Shown here: positions 25,498 through 34,012 of the stretch, piece after piece
Position numbering within the stretch: position 1 is the stretch's first letter
Layout of the letters: each line of letters starts with the position of its first letter
Origin: an uncultured Bacteroidales bacterium
GTDB taxonomy: Bacteria > Bacteroidota > Bacteroidia > Bacteroidales > F082
Length of the DNA stretch: 64,000 bases
Direction: 5' to 3'
NCBI GenBank assembly: GCA_900315175.1
Contig: OMYA01000004.1
Coordinates: 124,001-188,000, forward strand
The notes under the pieces: model-generated
What the model saw: the letters and a program-made list of their open reading frames with translations, nothing else
What the model was told of the DNA's origin: nothing
The model's database searches: none
Position numbers and translations under genes: made by a program

Positions 25498-25520
25498 GGC
25501 ATGCCTTATCCATACAGGAT
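25492..25520. repeat. CATG-centred palindrome, copy 2 (sufE stop)
   Basis: Perfect 20-bp palindrome GGATAAGGCATGCCTTATCC (25492-25511) followed by ATACAGGAT. It includes the sufE stop codon. Confidence 0.85.
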
Positions 25521-25537
25521 ATAATTTAAAACCAGTT

Positions 25538-25557
25538 GGGACAAGACATGTCTTGTC
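25538..25557. repeat. CATG-centred palindrome, copy 3 (upstream of SufT-like gene)
   Basis: Perfect palindrome GGACAAGACATGTCTTGTCC followed by ATAGAAGAT. Same layout as copies 1 and 2. Confidence 0.85.
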
Positions 25558-25567
25558 CATAGAAGAT

Positions 25568-25918
25568 ATGAAAGAAGAAGAGAAAAATGAACTGAAAGAG
25601 CGTGTGATTGCTGTGTTGAGTGGCATTTACGACCCAGAGATACCAGTTGACATCTACAAACTGGGCTTGATTTATGAAATTAATATCGACGATGAGGGCG
25701 CTGTGAAGATTCTGATGACGGTGACTGCGCCGAACTGCCCTGTCGCCGACTATCTCCCTAATTTCGTCAAGGAGAAAGTCAGCGCTATAATGGGCGTCAA
25801 ATCATGTGATGTGGAGCTTACCTTCGAGCCGGCATGGAGTCCTGCGAGCCTCTCCGAAGAGGTGCGCGCGGAGCTCGGTCTTGACGAAGGCTTCGGCTTC
25901 AGCGATATGATGTATTAG
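25568..25918 (+). CDS. SufT-like DUF59 protein (Fe-S maturation factor)
   Basis: 116 aa. Conserved DPEIPVDIYKLGLIYEI and TAPNCPVADYLPNFV (Cys) match DUF59/MIP18-type factors that help load Fe-S clusters. I chose ATG 25568; the TTG at 25553 lies within the preceding palindrome. It closes the suf cluster. Confidence 0.9.
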   Translation: MKEEEKNELKERVIAVLSGIYDPEIPVDIYKLGLIYEINIDDEGAVKILMTVTAPNCPVADYLPNFVKEKVSAIMGVKSCDVELTFEPAWSPASLSEEVRAELGLDEGFGFSDMMY

Positions 25919-25921
25919 TTT

Positions 25922-26785
25922 TTACTTGCAGTTTCCGATAAGATCCTTCGCCATGCCTAAGAACATGAAGGCGACGGCGTTGAAGTCCATATTCAGATCC
26001 TTGCTGAGGCCAACTTTATCTTTGAAGATGGCGACGTTGAACCACTGCAGGCACTGGAATGCGCGGTGGAAATACAGGCGGTTCAGCTCTTCCTGCGTAG
26101 GTTTGTGTCCGACGTATGCCTCGAGCAGCGACAAAGCCTTGTCGAAGCCGGCGTTTCCGTAGCAAGCGATATCGTAGAACGGGTCGTTCATTCCTGCAAA
26201 TTCCCAGTCCAAGACATAGAATTTATCCTTTGCGATGACGAGGTTGGTAGGCTGATAGTCGCAGTGGCAAGGCACTTTCTTCACCTCTTTGTAGAGCTTG
26301 CGCATCTCGTCGAGGGTGTGACGGAGCTCGACATATTCCTGAGGATGCTCAAAACCCATCTCTTTGCAGTATTTTTCGTAGGTGTCGAGACGGCCGAAAG
26401 CGTTGTAGTCGCCGAACTTGACGTCGCTGTTGTGAAGCTTCTTCAATGCCTTCACCGACATCTCGTTGTATGAGACGACGTCGGTTGTCGACATGATAGT
26501 GCCTTCTACGTATTTTGCGAGTTTCTCGCCTGAGCGAATCTCTACGTAAACGGTCTCATTGTTAAGATCAAGTTTCTCAACTTCCTTGATGTTGGCGTCT
26601 TCTTCCACGCGGTCGACGAAGCGTTCTGCAAACTTGCCGGGCACGCGGTAGGTGTACATCTCACCTTGACATTCAACAACATAGGTGTAATTACTCATGC
26701 CTCCTTCGAGGCGTTTTACAATTTTGGCGTCAGTTGCCTGAAGCAAGGCGTTGACTCTTCTTAAGATATAAAGTTCTATTTCCAT
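25922..26785 (-). CDS. Choline/ethanolamine kinase-like (LicA-type) phosphotransferase
   Basis: 287 aa APH/ChoK-fold protein. ATP-binding region ERLEGG-type KRLEGGMSNYTYVV, catalytic loop HCDYQPTNLV and metal-binding LDWEFAGMNDPFYDIA are all present. Such enzymes phosphorylate choline or ethanolamine for envelope phosphocholine decoration or lipid synthesis; the substrate here is not proven, and no other lic genes are nearby. It converges on the suf cluster 3 nt away. Confidence 0.85.
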   Translation of the reverse strand: MEIELYILRRVNALLQATDAKIVKRLEGGMSNYTYVVECQGEMYTYRVPGKFAERFVDRVEEDANIKEVEKLDLNNETVYVEIRSGEKLAKYVEGTIMSTTDVVSYNEMSVKALKKLHNSDVKFGDYNAFGRLDTYEKYCKEMGFEHPQEYVELRHTLDEMRKLYKEVKKVPCHCDYQPTNLVIAKDKFYVLDWEFAGMNDPFYDIACYGNAGFDKALSLLEAYVGHKPTQEELNRLYFHRAFQCLQWFNVAIFKDKVGLSKDLNMDFNAVAFMFLGMAKDLIGNCK

Positions 26786-26807
26786 GATGTTATTTTTTTA
26801 TCGGGTG

Positions 26808-26815
26808 CAAAAATA
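26808..26815 (-). promoter_or_regulatory. -7 element of the choline-kinase-like gene
   Basis: TATTTTTG on the minus strand followed by CACCCG, about 22 nt before the start codon. Confidence 0.6.
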
Positions 26816-26859
26816 CAAAATTAGTTATAAGATAATAGATAAAAGAGAAAAGATTTTTT

Positions 26860-26920
26860 AGCCAATAGCCATTAGCTATTAGCCATTAGTTTTTTGATAG
26901 TCTTCTATTGGCTAATGGCT
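26860..26920. repeat. AGCCATTAG inverted heptamer repeat, second array
   Basis: AGCCAATAGCCATTAGC... (26860-26889) faces CTATTGGCTAATGGCT (26905-26920). Same repeat family as 25004-25081, between the kinase gene and tRNA-Ala. Confidence 0.75.
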
Positions 26921-26939
26921 GATTTTTTAAATAAAAAAG

Positions 26940-26968
26940 TTGTCATATTAAAATTTTTTGTACTTTTG
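26940..26968 (+). promoter_or_regulatory. Promoter of tRNA-Ala
   Basis: TTG (26940-26942), an 18-nt spacer and TACTTTTG (26961-26968), 17 nt upstream of the tRNA. Confidence 0.7.
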
Positions 26969-26985
26969 CGTCGCAAATAAACGAT

Positions 26986-27058
26986 GGGGGTTTAGCTCAT
27001 CTGGTAGAGCGTTAGGTTCGCAATCTAAAGGTGGCCGGTTCGAGTCCGGTATCCTCCA
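26986..27058 (+). tRNA. tRNA-Ala (anticodon CGC)
   Basis: 73 nt cloverleaf: acceptor GGGGGTT/ATCCTCC, D stem GCTC/GAGC, anticodon stem TTAGG/TCTAA with loop TTCGCAA (anticodon CGC), and T arm GCCGG-TTCGAGT-CCGGT. The G3-U70 wobble and A73 are alanine identity elements. Position 6-67 is a T-T mismatch. CCA is not encoded. Confidence 0.9.
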
Positions 27059-27065
27059 CAGAATC

Positions 27066-27130
27066 AATACTTTAGACTTTAGTCGTTAGACCTTAGTAGA
27101 GATGTTTTTAAGGCATCTCTATTTTTATTT
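27066..27130 (+). terminator. Terminator and TTAGAC repeat after tRNA-Ala
   Basis: A TTTAGACTTTAGTCGTTAGACCTTAG repeat-like stretch leads into TAGAGATG (27097-27104) / CATCTCTA (27114-27121) and TTTTTATTT. It resembles the element at 2440-2500 and overlaps the 3' end of the convergent PheC-like gene. Confidence 0.7.
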
Positions 27131-27922
27131 AAGCCCGTATTTTTCCTTTAATTTTTGTAACGAGCCGTCTTCTTTCATCTTATGAATGAGGTTGTTGACG
27201 TATTGCAGGAGGTCATTCTGACCTTTTCGCATCAGGATGCCGATTTCGCCATGGGTGAAGGGTTTATTTAATAAAGGCGCCGCCAGTCGCGGGTCGTTTT
27301 GGACGTACCACGGCGCCTCTGTTATCTCGGTAATCATCACATCAGCATTGCCTTGTGCCACCAAAGATGGGATTTCTTCGTTGACCGGATAAACAATAAT
27401 CGTTGAATTGGTGATATTTTCTTTAGCGAACTTCTCGTTCATTCCTCCGGGATTCACCATCACTCTCACCTCGGCTTTGTCGATGTCGCTCAACGAATGA
27501 AACGCCGTCGTATCTTCCACGCGGCACAGTATTGTCTTTCCGTTTGCCAGATAGCCGTCGCTCATCGCCATGATTTGCAGGCGATCATCAGTAATGGTGA
27601 TGCCGCTGATGGCGAAGTCGAACGTCTGAGGTTCAGCCAGCACATCGTTGGTAAGCGTGGGCCATGACGTTGAGACGAACTCCACGTCGACACCCAGATT
27701 TCGGGCAATCTCCGCTGCCATATCAATCTCAAAACCCCAGTAAACGCTGTCATTTTCAACAAACGAGAGAGGCCTGTAGTCGCCAGTGGTGCCTACCAAA
27801 AGCACGCCACGTTGCTGAATTCTGTTGATGGCGACATGTTTGCTATTAATGCATGATGTAAGTGTTATTGCCAGTAAGAGGGCGACCGTTGCTAAATGCA
27901 GGAAGTGGGCTTTTGCAGTCAT
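27125..27922 (-). CDS. Solute-binding-fold lipoprotein, cyclohexadienyl dehydratase (PheC)-like
   Basis: 265 aa. Signal peptide with lipobox LLAITLTSC, then a family 3 periplasmic binding fold. The sequence is closer to PheC (periplasmic prephenate/arogenate dehydratase) than to transport binding proteins: GTTGDYRPLSFVEND, TSWPTLTNDV, FAISGITIT, VMVNPGGMNEKFAKENI and ITEITEAPW, which keeps the glutamate aligned with the PheC active-site acid. No ABC permease or ATPase is nearby. It could instead be an amino acid binding protein. Confidence 0.75.
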   Translation of the reverse strand: MTAKAHFLHLATVALLLAITLTSCINSKHVAINRIQQRGVLLVGTTGDYRPLSFVENDSVYWGFEIDMAAEIARNLGVDVEFVSTSWPTLTNDVLAEPQTFDFAISGITITDDRLQIMAMSDGYLANGKTILCRVEDTTAFHSLSDIDKAEVRVMVNPGGMNEKFAKENITNSTIIVYPVNEEIPSLVAQGNADVMITEITEAPWYVQNDPRLAAPLLNKPFTHGEIGILMRKGQNDLLQYVNNLIHKMKEDGSLQKLKEKYGLK

Positions 27923-27930
27923 ATCTCAGT

Positions 27931-28227
27931 TTAATATATATAAGCCTCCACACTCTTTTGAATATTCGCTTTCAGTTTCTCCCGGTAAAGCCAAATTTCC
28001 CTGGAGTGGTAGTTGCCGTCTTTGCCGACGAGAGGGAGGATATAGTCGGTGGCAGTGAAGCCATCAACTAAAATAAGGTTGGAGACAGGATCCATAGTGA
28101 TTGTCAATGTATCTTTCTGCTGTTCCTCAAGCGGCACGAGTGGCGATGGCTCCGTGATGAGCGTGGCTGGCGTGGCATCGGTGTGCCAGTTCACCGGGTT
28201 GATGTAGGCTACTGATAACCAATTCAT
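27931..28227 (-). CDS. Unknown 98-aa protein between MATE and PheC-like genes
   Basis: 98 aa, soluble, no motif recognised (NWLSVAYINPVNWHTDATPA, IWLYREKLKANIQKSVEAYI). Its ATG overlaps the MATE stop codon (TAATG), and the PheC-like gene follows 8 nt later, so it is in the operon. That coupling is the main evidence it is real. Confidence 0.65.
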   Translation of the reverse strand: MNWLSVAYINPVNWHTDATPATLITEPSPLVPLEEQQKDTLTITMDPVSNLILVDGFTATDYILPLVGKDGNYHSREIWLYREKLKANIQKSVEAYIY

Positions 28228-29603
28228 TACATCGTATATTTAAACACTTTCTTCTGCGTCAGCAGCAGCACAAAAGCTAACAAGGCTCCGAAGACATCTG
28301 AAACAGTGCAGGAGCAGAACACGCCGTCGAGGCTGTCGAGTCCCAGATTTTGATAAATGACAGGCATGATGTACATCATCGGGATGAGGAAGATTACTTG
28401 GCGCGAGAGGCTGGTGACAATGGCAATCCATGGCTTGTCGATGCTCTGGAAGAAGTTTGAATTCACTATCGTGAACGCGATGAGCGGCGTCATCACAGTG
28501 ATGTAAGGCAACGCCATCTGCGAGATATCGAGCAGTATTGTCTCGCTCGTAAATGCCATCGAGATGATTCGAGGCATGGCGCAACCCAGGATGGCAGTCA
28601 CAAAACCTATTGCCACGCAGACTTTCATCGTCAGGATATAGACGCGTTTGAGTCGGTCGGGATGACCTGCCCCGTAGTTGTAGCCCGCGATAGGCTGCAT
28701 GCCCATGCACACGCCCAAGATGACCATTATCATTATCATGATGAAGCTGTTGGCGATACCGTAAGCGCCCACCGCCATGTCGCCGCCGAAACGGATGAGC
28801 TGCTTGTTCAAGATAGCCACGACGCCTGCCGCCGCCACATTCATCAGGAACGGACTCATTCCTATCATGAAGATATTCTTGAAGATATAACCTTTCGGCT
28901 GGAATCCGTTTCTGCGGAAGCGGATGAACGAGTCGCGTTTCACAAAATGCAGCATCGCCAGGAAGGTCGCGAACGCCATCGAGATGGTGGTAGCCCACGC
29001 TGCGCCTGCGATTCCCATGTCGAAAGCAAAGATAAACAGGGCATCAAGGGCGATGTTGAGCACTGCACCCGACACCAGCACTATCATCGACTTGTTGGGA
29101 TAGCCCGACGCACGCATCAGCGATACGAGGTTGAACGCCATGGTGGTCAGGAACATGCCCGGAAGCACGATGAGCATGTATTCTCGGGCGTAAGCCACAG
29201 TCTCGGCTGTCGCGCCAAACATGAACAGTATCTTATCGAGGAAAATATAAGAAAACAGCATCACCAAGCCACTCAAAATGACAGTGAAAATGACGCTGTT
29301 GCCGAGGATATGCTCAGCCCAGTTGACATCTTTCTTACCCAAAACTATCGACATCCTCGCCCCTGCTCCAACGCCTATCAAGGCTCCGAAAGCGTGTATG
29401 ATATTGATGATTGGCAAGGTGATGGCTAAGCCTGCGATAGCGAGCGCACCCACTCCATGTCCGATGAAGATTCGGTCACAAATGTTGTAAACCGACGATA
29501 TTATCTGACTCACCACCGACGGCAAGGCGTACATAAGCAACAGAGTGCCAATGCCTTTCGTCTCCAATTCCTTTGTCTTATCAATCTGCATTTTGCTTTT
29601 CAA
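28227..29603 (-). CDS. MATE family efflux transporter
   Basis: 458 aa, 12 transmembrane helices. Na+/H+-driven multidrug exporter of the MATE/DinF type: LLMYALPSVVSQIISSVYNI, ICDRIFIGHGVGALAIAG, and the second-half repeat QLIRFGGDMAVGAYGIANSF and GMQPIAGYNYGAG. The start overlaps the tatC end by 23 nt. Substrate unknown. Confidence 0.92.
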   Translation of the reverse strand: MKSKMQIDKTKELETKGIGTLLLMYALPSVVSQIISSVYNICDRIFIGHGVGALAIAGLAITLPIINIIHAFGALIGVGAGARMSIVLGKKDVNWAEHILGNSVIFTVILSGLVMLFSYIFLDKILFMFGATAETVAYAREYMLIVLPGMFLTTMAFNLVSLMRASGYPNKSMIVLVSGAVLNIALDALFIFAFDMGIAGAAWATTISMAFATFLAMLHFVKRDSFIRFRRNGFQPKGYIFKNIFMIGMSPFLMNVAAAGVVAILNKQLIRFGGDMAVGAYGIANSFIMIMIMVILGVCMGMQPIAGYNYGAGHPDRLKRVYILTMKVCVAIGFVTAILGCAMPRIISMAFTSETILLDISQMALPYITVMTPLIAFTIVNSNFFQSIDKPWIAIVTSLSRQVIFLIPMMYIMPVIYQNLGLDSLDGVFCSCTVSDVFGALLAFVLLLTQKKVFKYTM

Positions 29604-30402
29604 TATTTTTTGCTATCCTAATTCCGTATTCGTATAAAATGTAAAACGGCACGAAAATCAGCAGCTGGCTGATGATGTCGGGCGGCGTGATGAGTGCCGA
29701 GAGCGCCAAGATGACAACGATGGCGATTTTTCTGTTTTTCCTGAGCCATGCTGAGGTTATGATGCCTATAGACGCTAATAATCTTATCAGAAGCGGCAGC
29801 TGAAACACCAGTCCGGCGGCGAGACAAACACCCAAAACCGTGCTGATATACGAGCTGACATCGATGATGTTTTGTATGCTTCCGTTAGCCTCGTAGTTTG
29901 CCAAAAAATTGATTCCGAGAGGTGCGATAATGAAGTAGCTGAATGCCACGCCGAGGAAGAACCAGAACACTATCTTCCACACTATCAGACGGGTACGGCG
30001 TTTCATCGTTGGCGAAAGAGCCGGTTTCACGAAGTCCCACAGCTGCCCGATGATGTAAGGAAACGCTATCACGAGCGCCCCGACCGCCGACGCTTTGATG
30101 TGAAGCATAAACTGCCCTGCTATCTTGGTGTTATAAAGATTTAACGGATTCGCATTGATTTTCAATGCCTCAGTGCCGGTCAATTCGGCTAATCTCGCAA
30201 AAAGTCTGTTTGTGATGAAATCGCTTTCGGAAGGATAAAAAACGATGTTGATGATATCGCCTTTGAAAAACGTGAAGAGGGCGATAAAGAACAAAACAAA
30301 AGCAATCCCGATGTGCATCAACACTTTACGAAGCTCATCGAGATGCTCGCCGAAGGTCATTTGGACGTCTTCGGCATCTTCCGTCTTGTTTCGCGACGTC
30401 AT
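29581..30402 (-). CDS. tatC: Sec-independent protein translocase TatC
   Basis: 273 aa, six membrane helices. TatC recognises twin-arginine signal peptides of folded proteins. The conserved MTFGEHLDELRKVL opening and the FYPSESDFITN, FLGVAFSYFIIAPLGINFLANY and ALSALITPPDIISQLLIFVPFYILYEYGI segments are present. It lies 6 nt from tatA; no tatB is present, as is common in Bacteroidota. Confidence 0.95.
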   Translation of the reverse strand: MTSRNKTEDAEDVQMTFGEHLDELRKVLMHIGIAFVLFFIALFTFFKGDIINIVFYPSESDFITNRLFARLAELTGTEALKINANPLNLYNTKIAGQFMLHIKASAVGALVIAFPYIIGQLWDFVKPALSPTMKRRTRLIVWKIVFWFFLGVAFSYFIIAPLGINFLANYEANGSIQNIIDVSSYISTVLGVCLAAGLVFQLPLLIRLLASIGIITSAWLRKNRKIAIVVILALSALITPPDIISQLLIFVPFYILYEYGIRIAKNIEKQNAD

Positions 30403-30408
30403 GACGGA

Positions 30409-30603
30409 CTATTTCTCCTCTTTCTTCTCGTCGTCTTTTTTGTCGCCGGTCGGCTCGTTCATAGCGTCTTTGAATTCCTTGACGCCCTTGCCCATTCCGC
30501 GCATCAGCTCAGGGAGTTTCTTGCCACCGAAAAGCAGCAGAATAGCCAGCACGATAAGAATTATTTCACCGGTTCCGATACCGCCTAAAAATAATGTTGT
30601 CAT
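30409..30603 (-). CDS. tatA: Sec-independent protein translocase TatA
   Basis: 64 aa, normal for TatA. One membrane helix (GEIILIVLAILLLFGGKKLP) with the hallmark FGGKKLPELMRGMGKGVKEF amphipathic helix and a charged tail. First in the tatA-tatC-MATE-ORF98-PheC-like operon. Confidence 0.95.
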   Translation of the reverse strand: MTTLFLGGIGTGEIILIVLAILLLFGGKKLPELMRGMGKGVKEFKDAMNEPTGDKKDDEKKEEK

Positions 30604-30622
30604 ATTTCTAATTTATTTTTTG

Positions 30623-30630
30623 CAAATATA
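30623..30630 (-). promoter_or_regulatory. -7 element of the tatA operon
   Basis: TATATTTG on the minus strand 20 nt before the tatA start. Confidence 0.6.
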
Positions 30631-30645
30631 AACATTTTTTCGAAA

Positions 30646-33600
30646 TCAAGAATTTATTTCGCGCAATAAATCCAAAGCATCCTTGACCCTGTCAACAACC
30701 TTGAAAACCAATATGTTTTTGCCGTTTTGCTCCTTAAACTGACAACGTTTCAAATGTTCGGAAGCGTAACGGATAATTTTGTTGAAAGTCTCGGTTTTGA
30801 AGTATTCCGACTCCTGGTCTTGCAGGAAATAGCAGGTCATGTCGCCTTTCTTGAGAACGATTTTTTCAAAACCCAAATCGCGGGCAATCCAGCGCAAGCG
30901 CACAGTATTCAAGAGGTCGTTAGCCTGAGGCGGAATCTCGCCGAATCTATCGATAAGGTTGTCGGTAAAGCGCATCAGACCTTCTTCATTTTCAATATGG
31001 TCGAGCTCGTTGTAGAGGCTGATACGCTCAGCCGATGAGTCGACGTATTCGTTAGGCAACAGAATCTCCAGATCCGACTCGATAGCGCATTCGCGAACGT
31101 ATTTTTTCTCTTCTTCAGGCTGGGCGAACAGATCTTTAAACTCGTTTTCCTTGAGTTCCATGATGGCCTCGTCGAGGATTTTATGATATGTCTCAAATCC
31201 GATGTCGTTGATAAATCCGCTCTGTTCGGCGCCAAGCAAGTTGCCCGCTCCACGGATGTCGAGGTCGCGCATTGCAATGTTGAAGCCGCTGCCCAGGTCG
31301 GAGAATTCCTCTATTGCTCTCAAACGTTTCTGAGCCTCCTCGCTTAGCATCGCCATCGGAGGCGTCAAGAGATAGCAGAACGCTTTTTTGTTGGAGCGCC
31401 CCACCCTGCCCCTCAGCTGATGCAGGTCGCTCAGGCCGTACTTGTGTGCGTCGTTGATAATGATGGTGTTAGCGTTCGGGATATCCAAACCCGCCTCGAT
31501 GATCGTGGTGCACAATAGCACATCGTATTTGCCGTCGATGAAGTCGAGCATTATCTCCTCGAGTTTCTCGCCTTCCATCTGGCCGTGACCCACCGCCACC
31601 TTCGCGCCCGGCACGCAGCTCACAATCATGTTGTAAACCTCCATGATGTTTTGGATGCGGTTATGCACGAAAAACACCTGCCCGTCACGCGCCAACTCGT
31701 ATTGGATGGCGTCCCTGATGACATCTGGAGCGAATGTACGCAATTCTGTTTCAACAGGATACCTGTTCGGCGGTGGCGTGGTGATGATGCTCATGTCGCG
31801 CGCACCCATCATCGAAAACTGCAGCGTGCGGGGTATAGGCGTCGCCGTCAACGTCAGCGTGTCGACGTTAGTCTTCATCTGTTTCAGCTTCTCCTTTGCA
31901 GAAACGCCGAACTTCTGCTCCTCGTCGATAATCAACAGACCTAAGTCCTTAAACTCCACGTCTTTACTGATGATGCGATGTGTTCCTATCAATATGTCCA
32001 CCCGACCTGCCTTAACCTCTTCGAGGGTCTTCTTCTGTTCCTTGGCGGTCTTGAAACGGTTCATGTAGTCGATGGTGACCGGAAATCCTTTCAAACGGCT
32101 TGAGAACGTGTGGAAATGCTGCAAGGCGAGCACCGTGGTAGGCACCAAAACCGCCACCTGTTTCGAGTCGCTGACAGCCTTGAAAGCGGCACGTATTGCC
32201 ACCTCGGTCTTGCCGAAGCCCACGTCACCGCACACCAAGCGGTCCATCGGCGACTCTTTCTCCATGTCACGTTTCACGTCGATGGTCGCCTTGAGCTGGT
32301 CGGGAGTGTCCTCATACATGAACGAAGCCTCCAATTCGGTCTGCAGATATGTGTCGGGCATGAACTGGAATCCCTTGGAATTCTTGCGTTCGGCATAGAG
32401 TTTTATCAGCTCGCGAGCGATGTCCTTGACCTTGCTCTTGGTCTTGGCTTTCAGCTTGCTCCATGCGTTCGAGCCGAGCTTGCTCAGCGACGGCTCAGCC
32501 CCGTCTTTGCTCGAATATTTCGAAATCCTATGCAGCGAGTGAATGCTCACATAAAGCAAGTCGCCGTTTTGATATATCAGTCGCAGCGCCTCCTGCTGTT
32601 TTCCGTTGTGGTCGATGATTTCCAAGCCGTCGAAACGCCCGATGCCGTGGTCGATATGCGTCACATAATCGCCCGGTTTCAAGTCGTATAACTCCTTGAT
32701 TGTCAATGCCTGACTGCTTGCAAAACCTTCACGGAGATGGAAGCGGTGATAACGCTCGAAAATCTGATGGTCGGTGAAACAGCACAGTTTCTGGTCGTTG
32801 TCGACAAAACCAGCTTGAATGGAATATAGAACAGGCGTGAAATCGTGATTTGACTCGTCTTTTTGCTGCAAATCGTTCAAAATACTCTGGATTCGTTCAA
32901 GCTGACGTTTGCTTTCGGAGAAGAAAAGTATGCGGTAGTCTCTGTCTTTCAACGAGTTAATGGTATTTTGCAACATCTCGAAGTTCTTGTTGAAGACCGG
33001 CTGGTTGGTTGTGTTAAACTCCACAATCTCCTTCCCTATCGAATCGGAATATGTCTCGAACGTAACTGATTTAAAATCATCGAGTTGAGTGAGCAGTTCA
33101 TCGCTTTGCGCGAATAAAGTCTCTGGCGACTTCATGCCTTCGTTTTCCTCAAATGCCTCGAATGCGTCGACAGCTTTTTTGTACTCGGCATCGATTCTCT
33201 CTTTCAGAAAATCGGTCTCGTCGAGCCACATAACCGTCTGATTCTGAAGATATTGGAATATCGTCTCGCGTTCCTCAGAGAGGTTATGGTCCTGAAGATT
33301 CGGCAGCAAAACTATGCGTTGCAGCTTCTCCATTGAGAGCTGGTCGACTGGGTTGAACGAGCGTATTGACTCCACCTCATCGAAGTCGAAAACGATGCGG
33401 TAAGGATAGTCGTTGGCGAATGAAAACACGTCAACGATGCCGCCTCGTATGGCGAACTGTCCTGGCTCTACCACGAAATCGACATGCTCAAAGTTATATT
33501 CCAATAAGGTGTCAGTGACAAAATCCATATCCACTTTTTCGCCCACTGCAAGTTTTAAAGTATTCTTACTCAATATCTTACGAGTGACAATTTTCTCGCT

Positions 33601-33999
33601 CAACGCTTCGGGGTAAGAAACGATTATGGTCTTTCGTTCAGACGTCGAAACACGTTGCAAGACCTCGGTTCTCGACAAGATATAAGTGTTATCCGGCTTC
33701 TCTGGTTCATACGGGCGTTTGTACGACGTCGGGTAAAACAGAATCATCTTCTTGGCGTAGTCTTGTTCGCGTTCACCGAAGATATTCTCGAGGTCGTTGT
33801 AGAAATACGCTGCGTTTTCCTTGTCGGCACACACCACGAAATGCTGTCCGCCGAGTTTCTCAAACGCTGCCGCCACAGCGAAGGCTTTAGCCGAGCCGAC
33901 GATGCCCTTGCAAAATACGTTTTTCTTATCATCAAGATAATCAGCGAGTTGCGAGATTCGAGCGTCGTTTTTGTAATATGAGATAGGATTTTCTTTCAC
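30646..33999 (-). CDS. mfd: Transcription-repair coupling factor Mfd
   Basis: 1117 aa. Mfd removes stalled RNA polymerase and recruits UvrA. UvrB-homology region at the N-terminus, RNA-polymerase-interacting domain (LKPGDYVTHIDHGIGRFDGL), helicase motor with CGDVGFGKTEVAIRAA, LLIIDEEQKFGV and TATPIPRTLQFSM, and a C-terminal TRCF domain (LLPNEYVDSSAERISLYNEL). Start is GTG at 33999, five nt after a TATCTTTG element, so the mRNA is predicted to be leaderless. Confidence 0.97.
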   Translation of the reverse strand: MKENPISYYKNDARISQLADYLDDKKNVFCKGIVGSAKAFAVAAAFEKLGGQHFVVCADKENAAYFYNDLENIFGEREQDYAKKMILFYPTSYKRPYEPEKPDNTYILSRTEVLQRVSTSERKTIIVSYPEALSEKIVTRKILSKNTLKLAVGEKVDMDFVTDTLLEYNFEHVDFVVEPGQFAIRGGIVDVFSFANDYPYRIVFDFDEVESIRSFNPVDQLSMEKLQRIVLLPNLQDHNLSEERETIFQYLQNQTVMWLDETDFLKERIDAEYKKAVDAFEAFEENEGMKSPETLFAQSDELLTQLDDFKSVTFETYSDSIGKEIVEFNTTNQPVFNKNFEMLQNTINSLKDRDYRILFFSESKRQLERIQSILNDLQQKDESNHDFTPVLYSIQAGFVDNDQKLCCFTDHQIFERYHRFHLREGFASSQALTIKELYDLKPGDYVTHIDHGIGRFDGLEIIDHNGKQQEALRLIYQNGDLLYVSIHSLHRISKYSSKDGAEPSLSKLGSNAWSKLKAKTKSKVKDIARELIKLYAERKNSKGFQFMPDTYLQTELEASFMYEDTPDQLKATIDVKRDMEKESPMDRLVCGDVGFGKTEVAIRAAFKAVSDSKQVAVLVPTTVLALQHFHTFSSRLKGFPVTIDYMNRFKTAKEQKKTLEEVKAGRVDILIGTHRIISKDVEFKDLGLLIIDEEQKFGVSAKEKLKQMKTNVDTLTLTATPIPRTLQFSMMGARDMSIITTPPPNRYPVETELRTFAPDVIRDAIQYELARDGQVFFVHNRIQNIMEVYNMIVSCVPGAKVAVGHGQMEGEKLEEIMLDFIDGKYDVLLCTTIIEAGLDIPNANTIIINDAHKYGLSDLHQLRGRVGRSNKKAFCYLLTPPMAMLSEEAQKRLRAIEEFSDLGSGFNIAMRDLDIRGAGNLLGAEQSGFINDIGFETYHKILDEAIMELKENEFKDLFAQPEEEKKYVRECAIESDLEILLPNEYVDSSAERISLYNELDHIENEEGLMRFTDNLIDRFGEIPPQANDLLNTVRLRWIARDLGFEKIVLKKGDMTCYFLQDQESEYFKTETFNKIIRYASEHLKRCQFKEQNGKNILVFKVVDRVKDALDLLREINS

Positions 34000-34004
34000 G
34001 GGTG

Positions 34005-34012
34005 CAAAGATA
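34005..34012 (-). promoter_or_regulatory. -7 element of the mfd promoter
   Basis: TATCTTTG on the minus strand. Its upstream spacer is the T-tract of the terminator at 34016-34044. Confidence 0.65.

Noticed and set aside
27125..27922. Calling the PheC-like protein an amino acid ABC transporter component
   Set aside because: No permease or ATPase gene is adjacent, and the motifs fit PheC better, though binding remains possible.
28662..29429. 255-aa plus-strand ORF opposite the MATE gene
   Set aside because: Very His/Asp/Arg-rich, low-complexity translation typical of antisense to a membrane protein; the MATE gene is clearly real.
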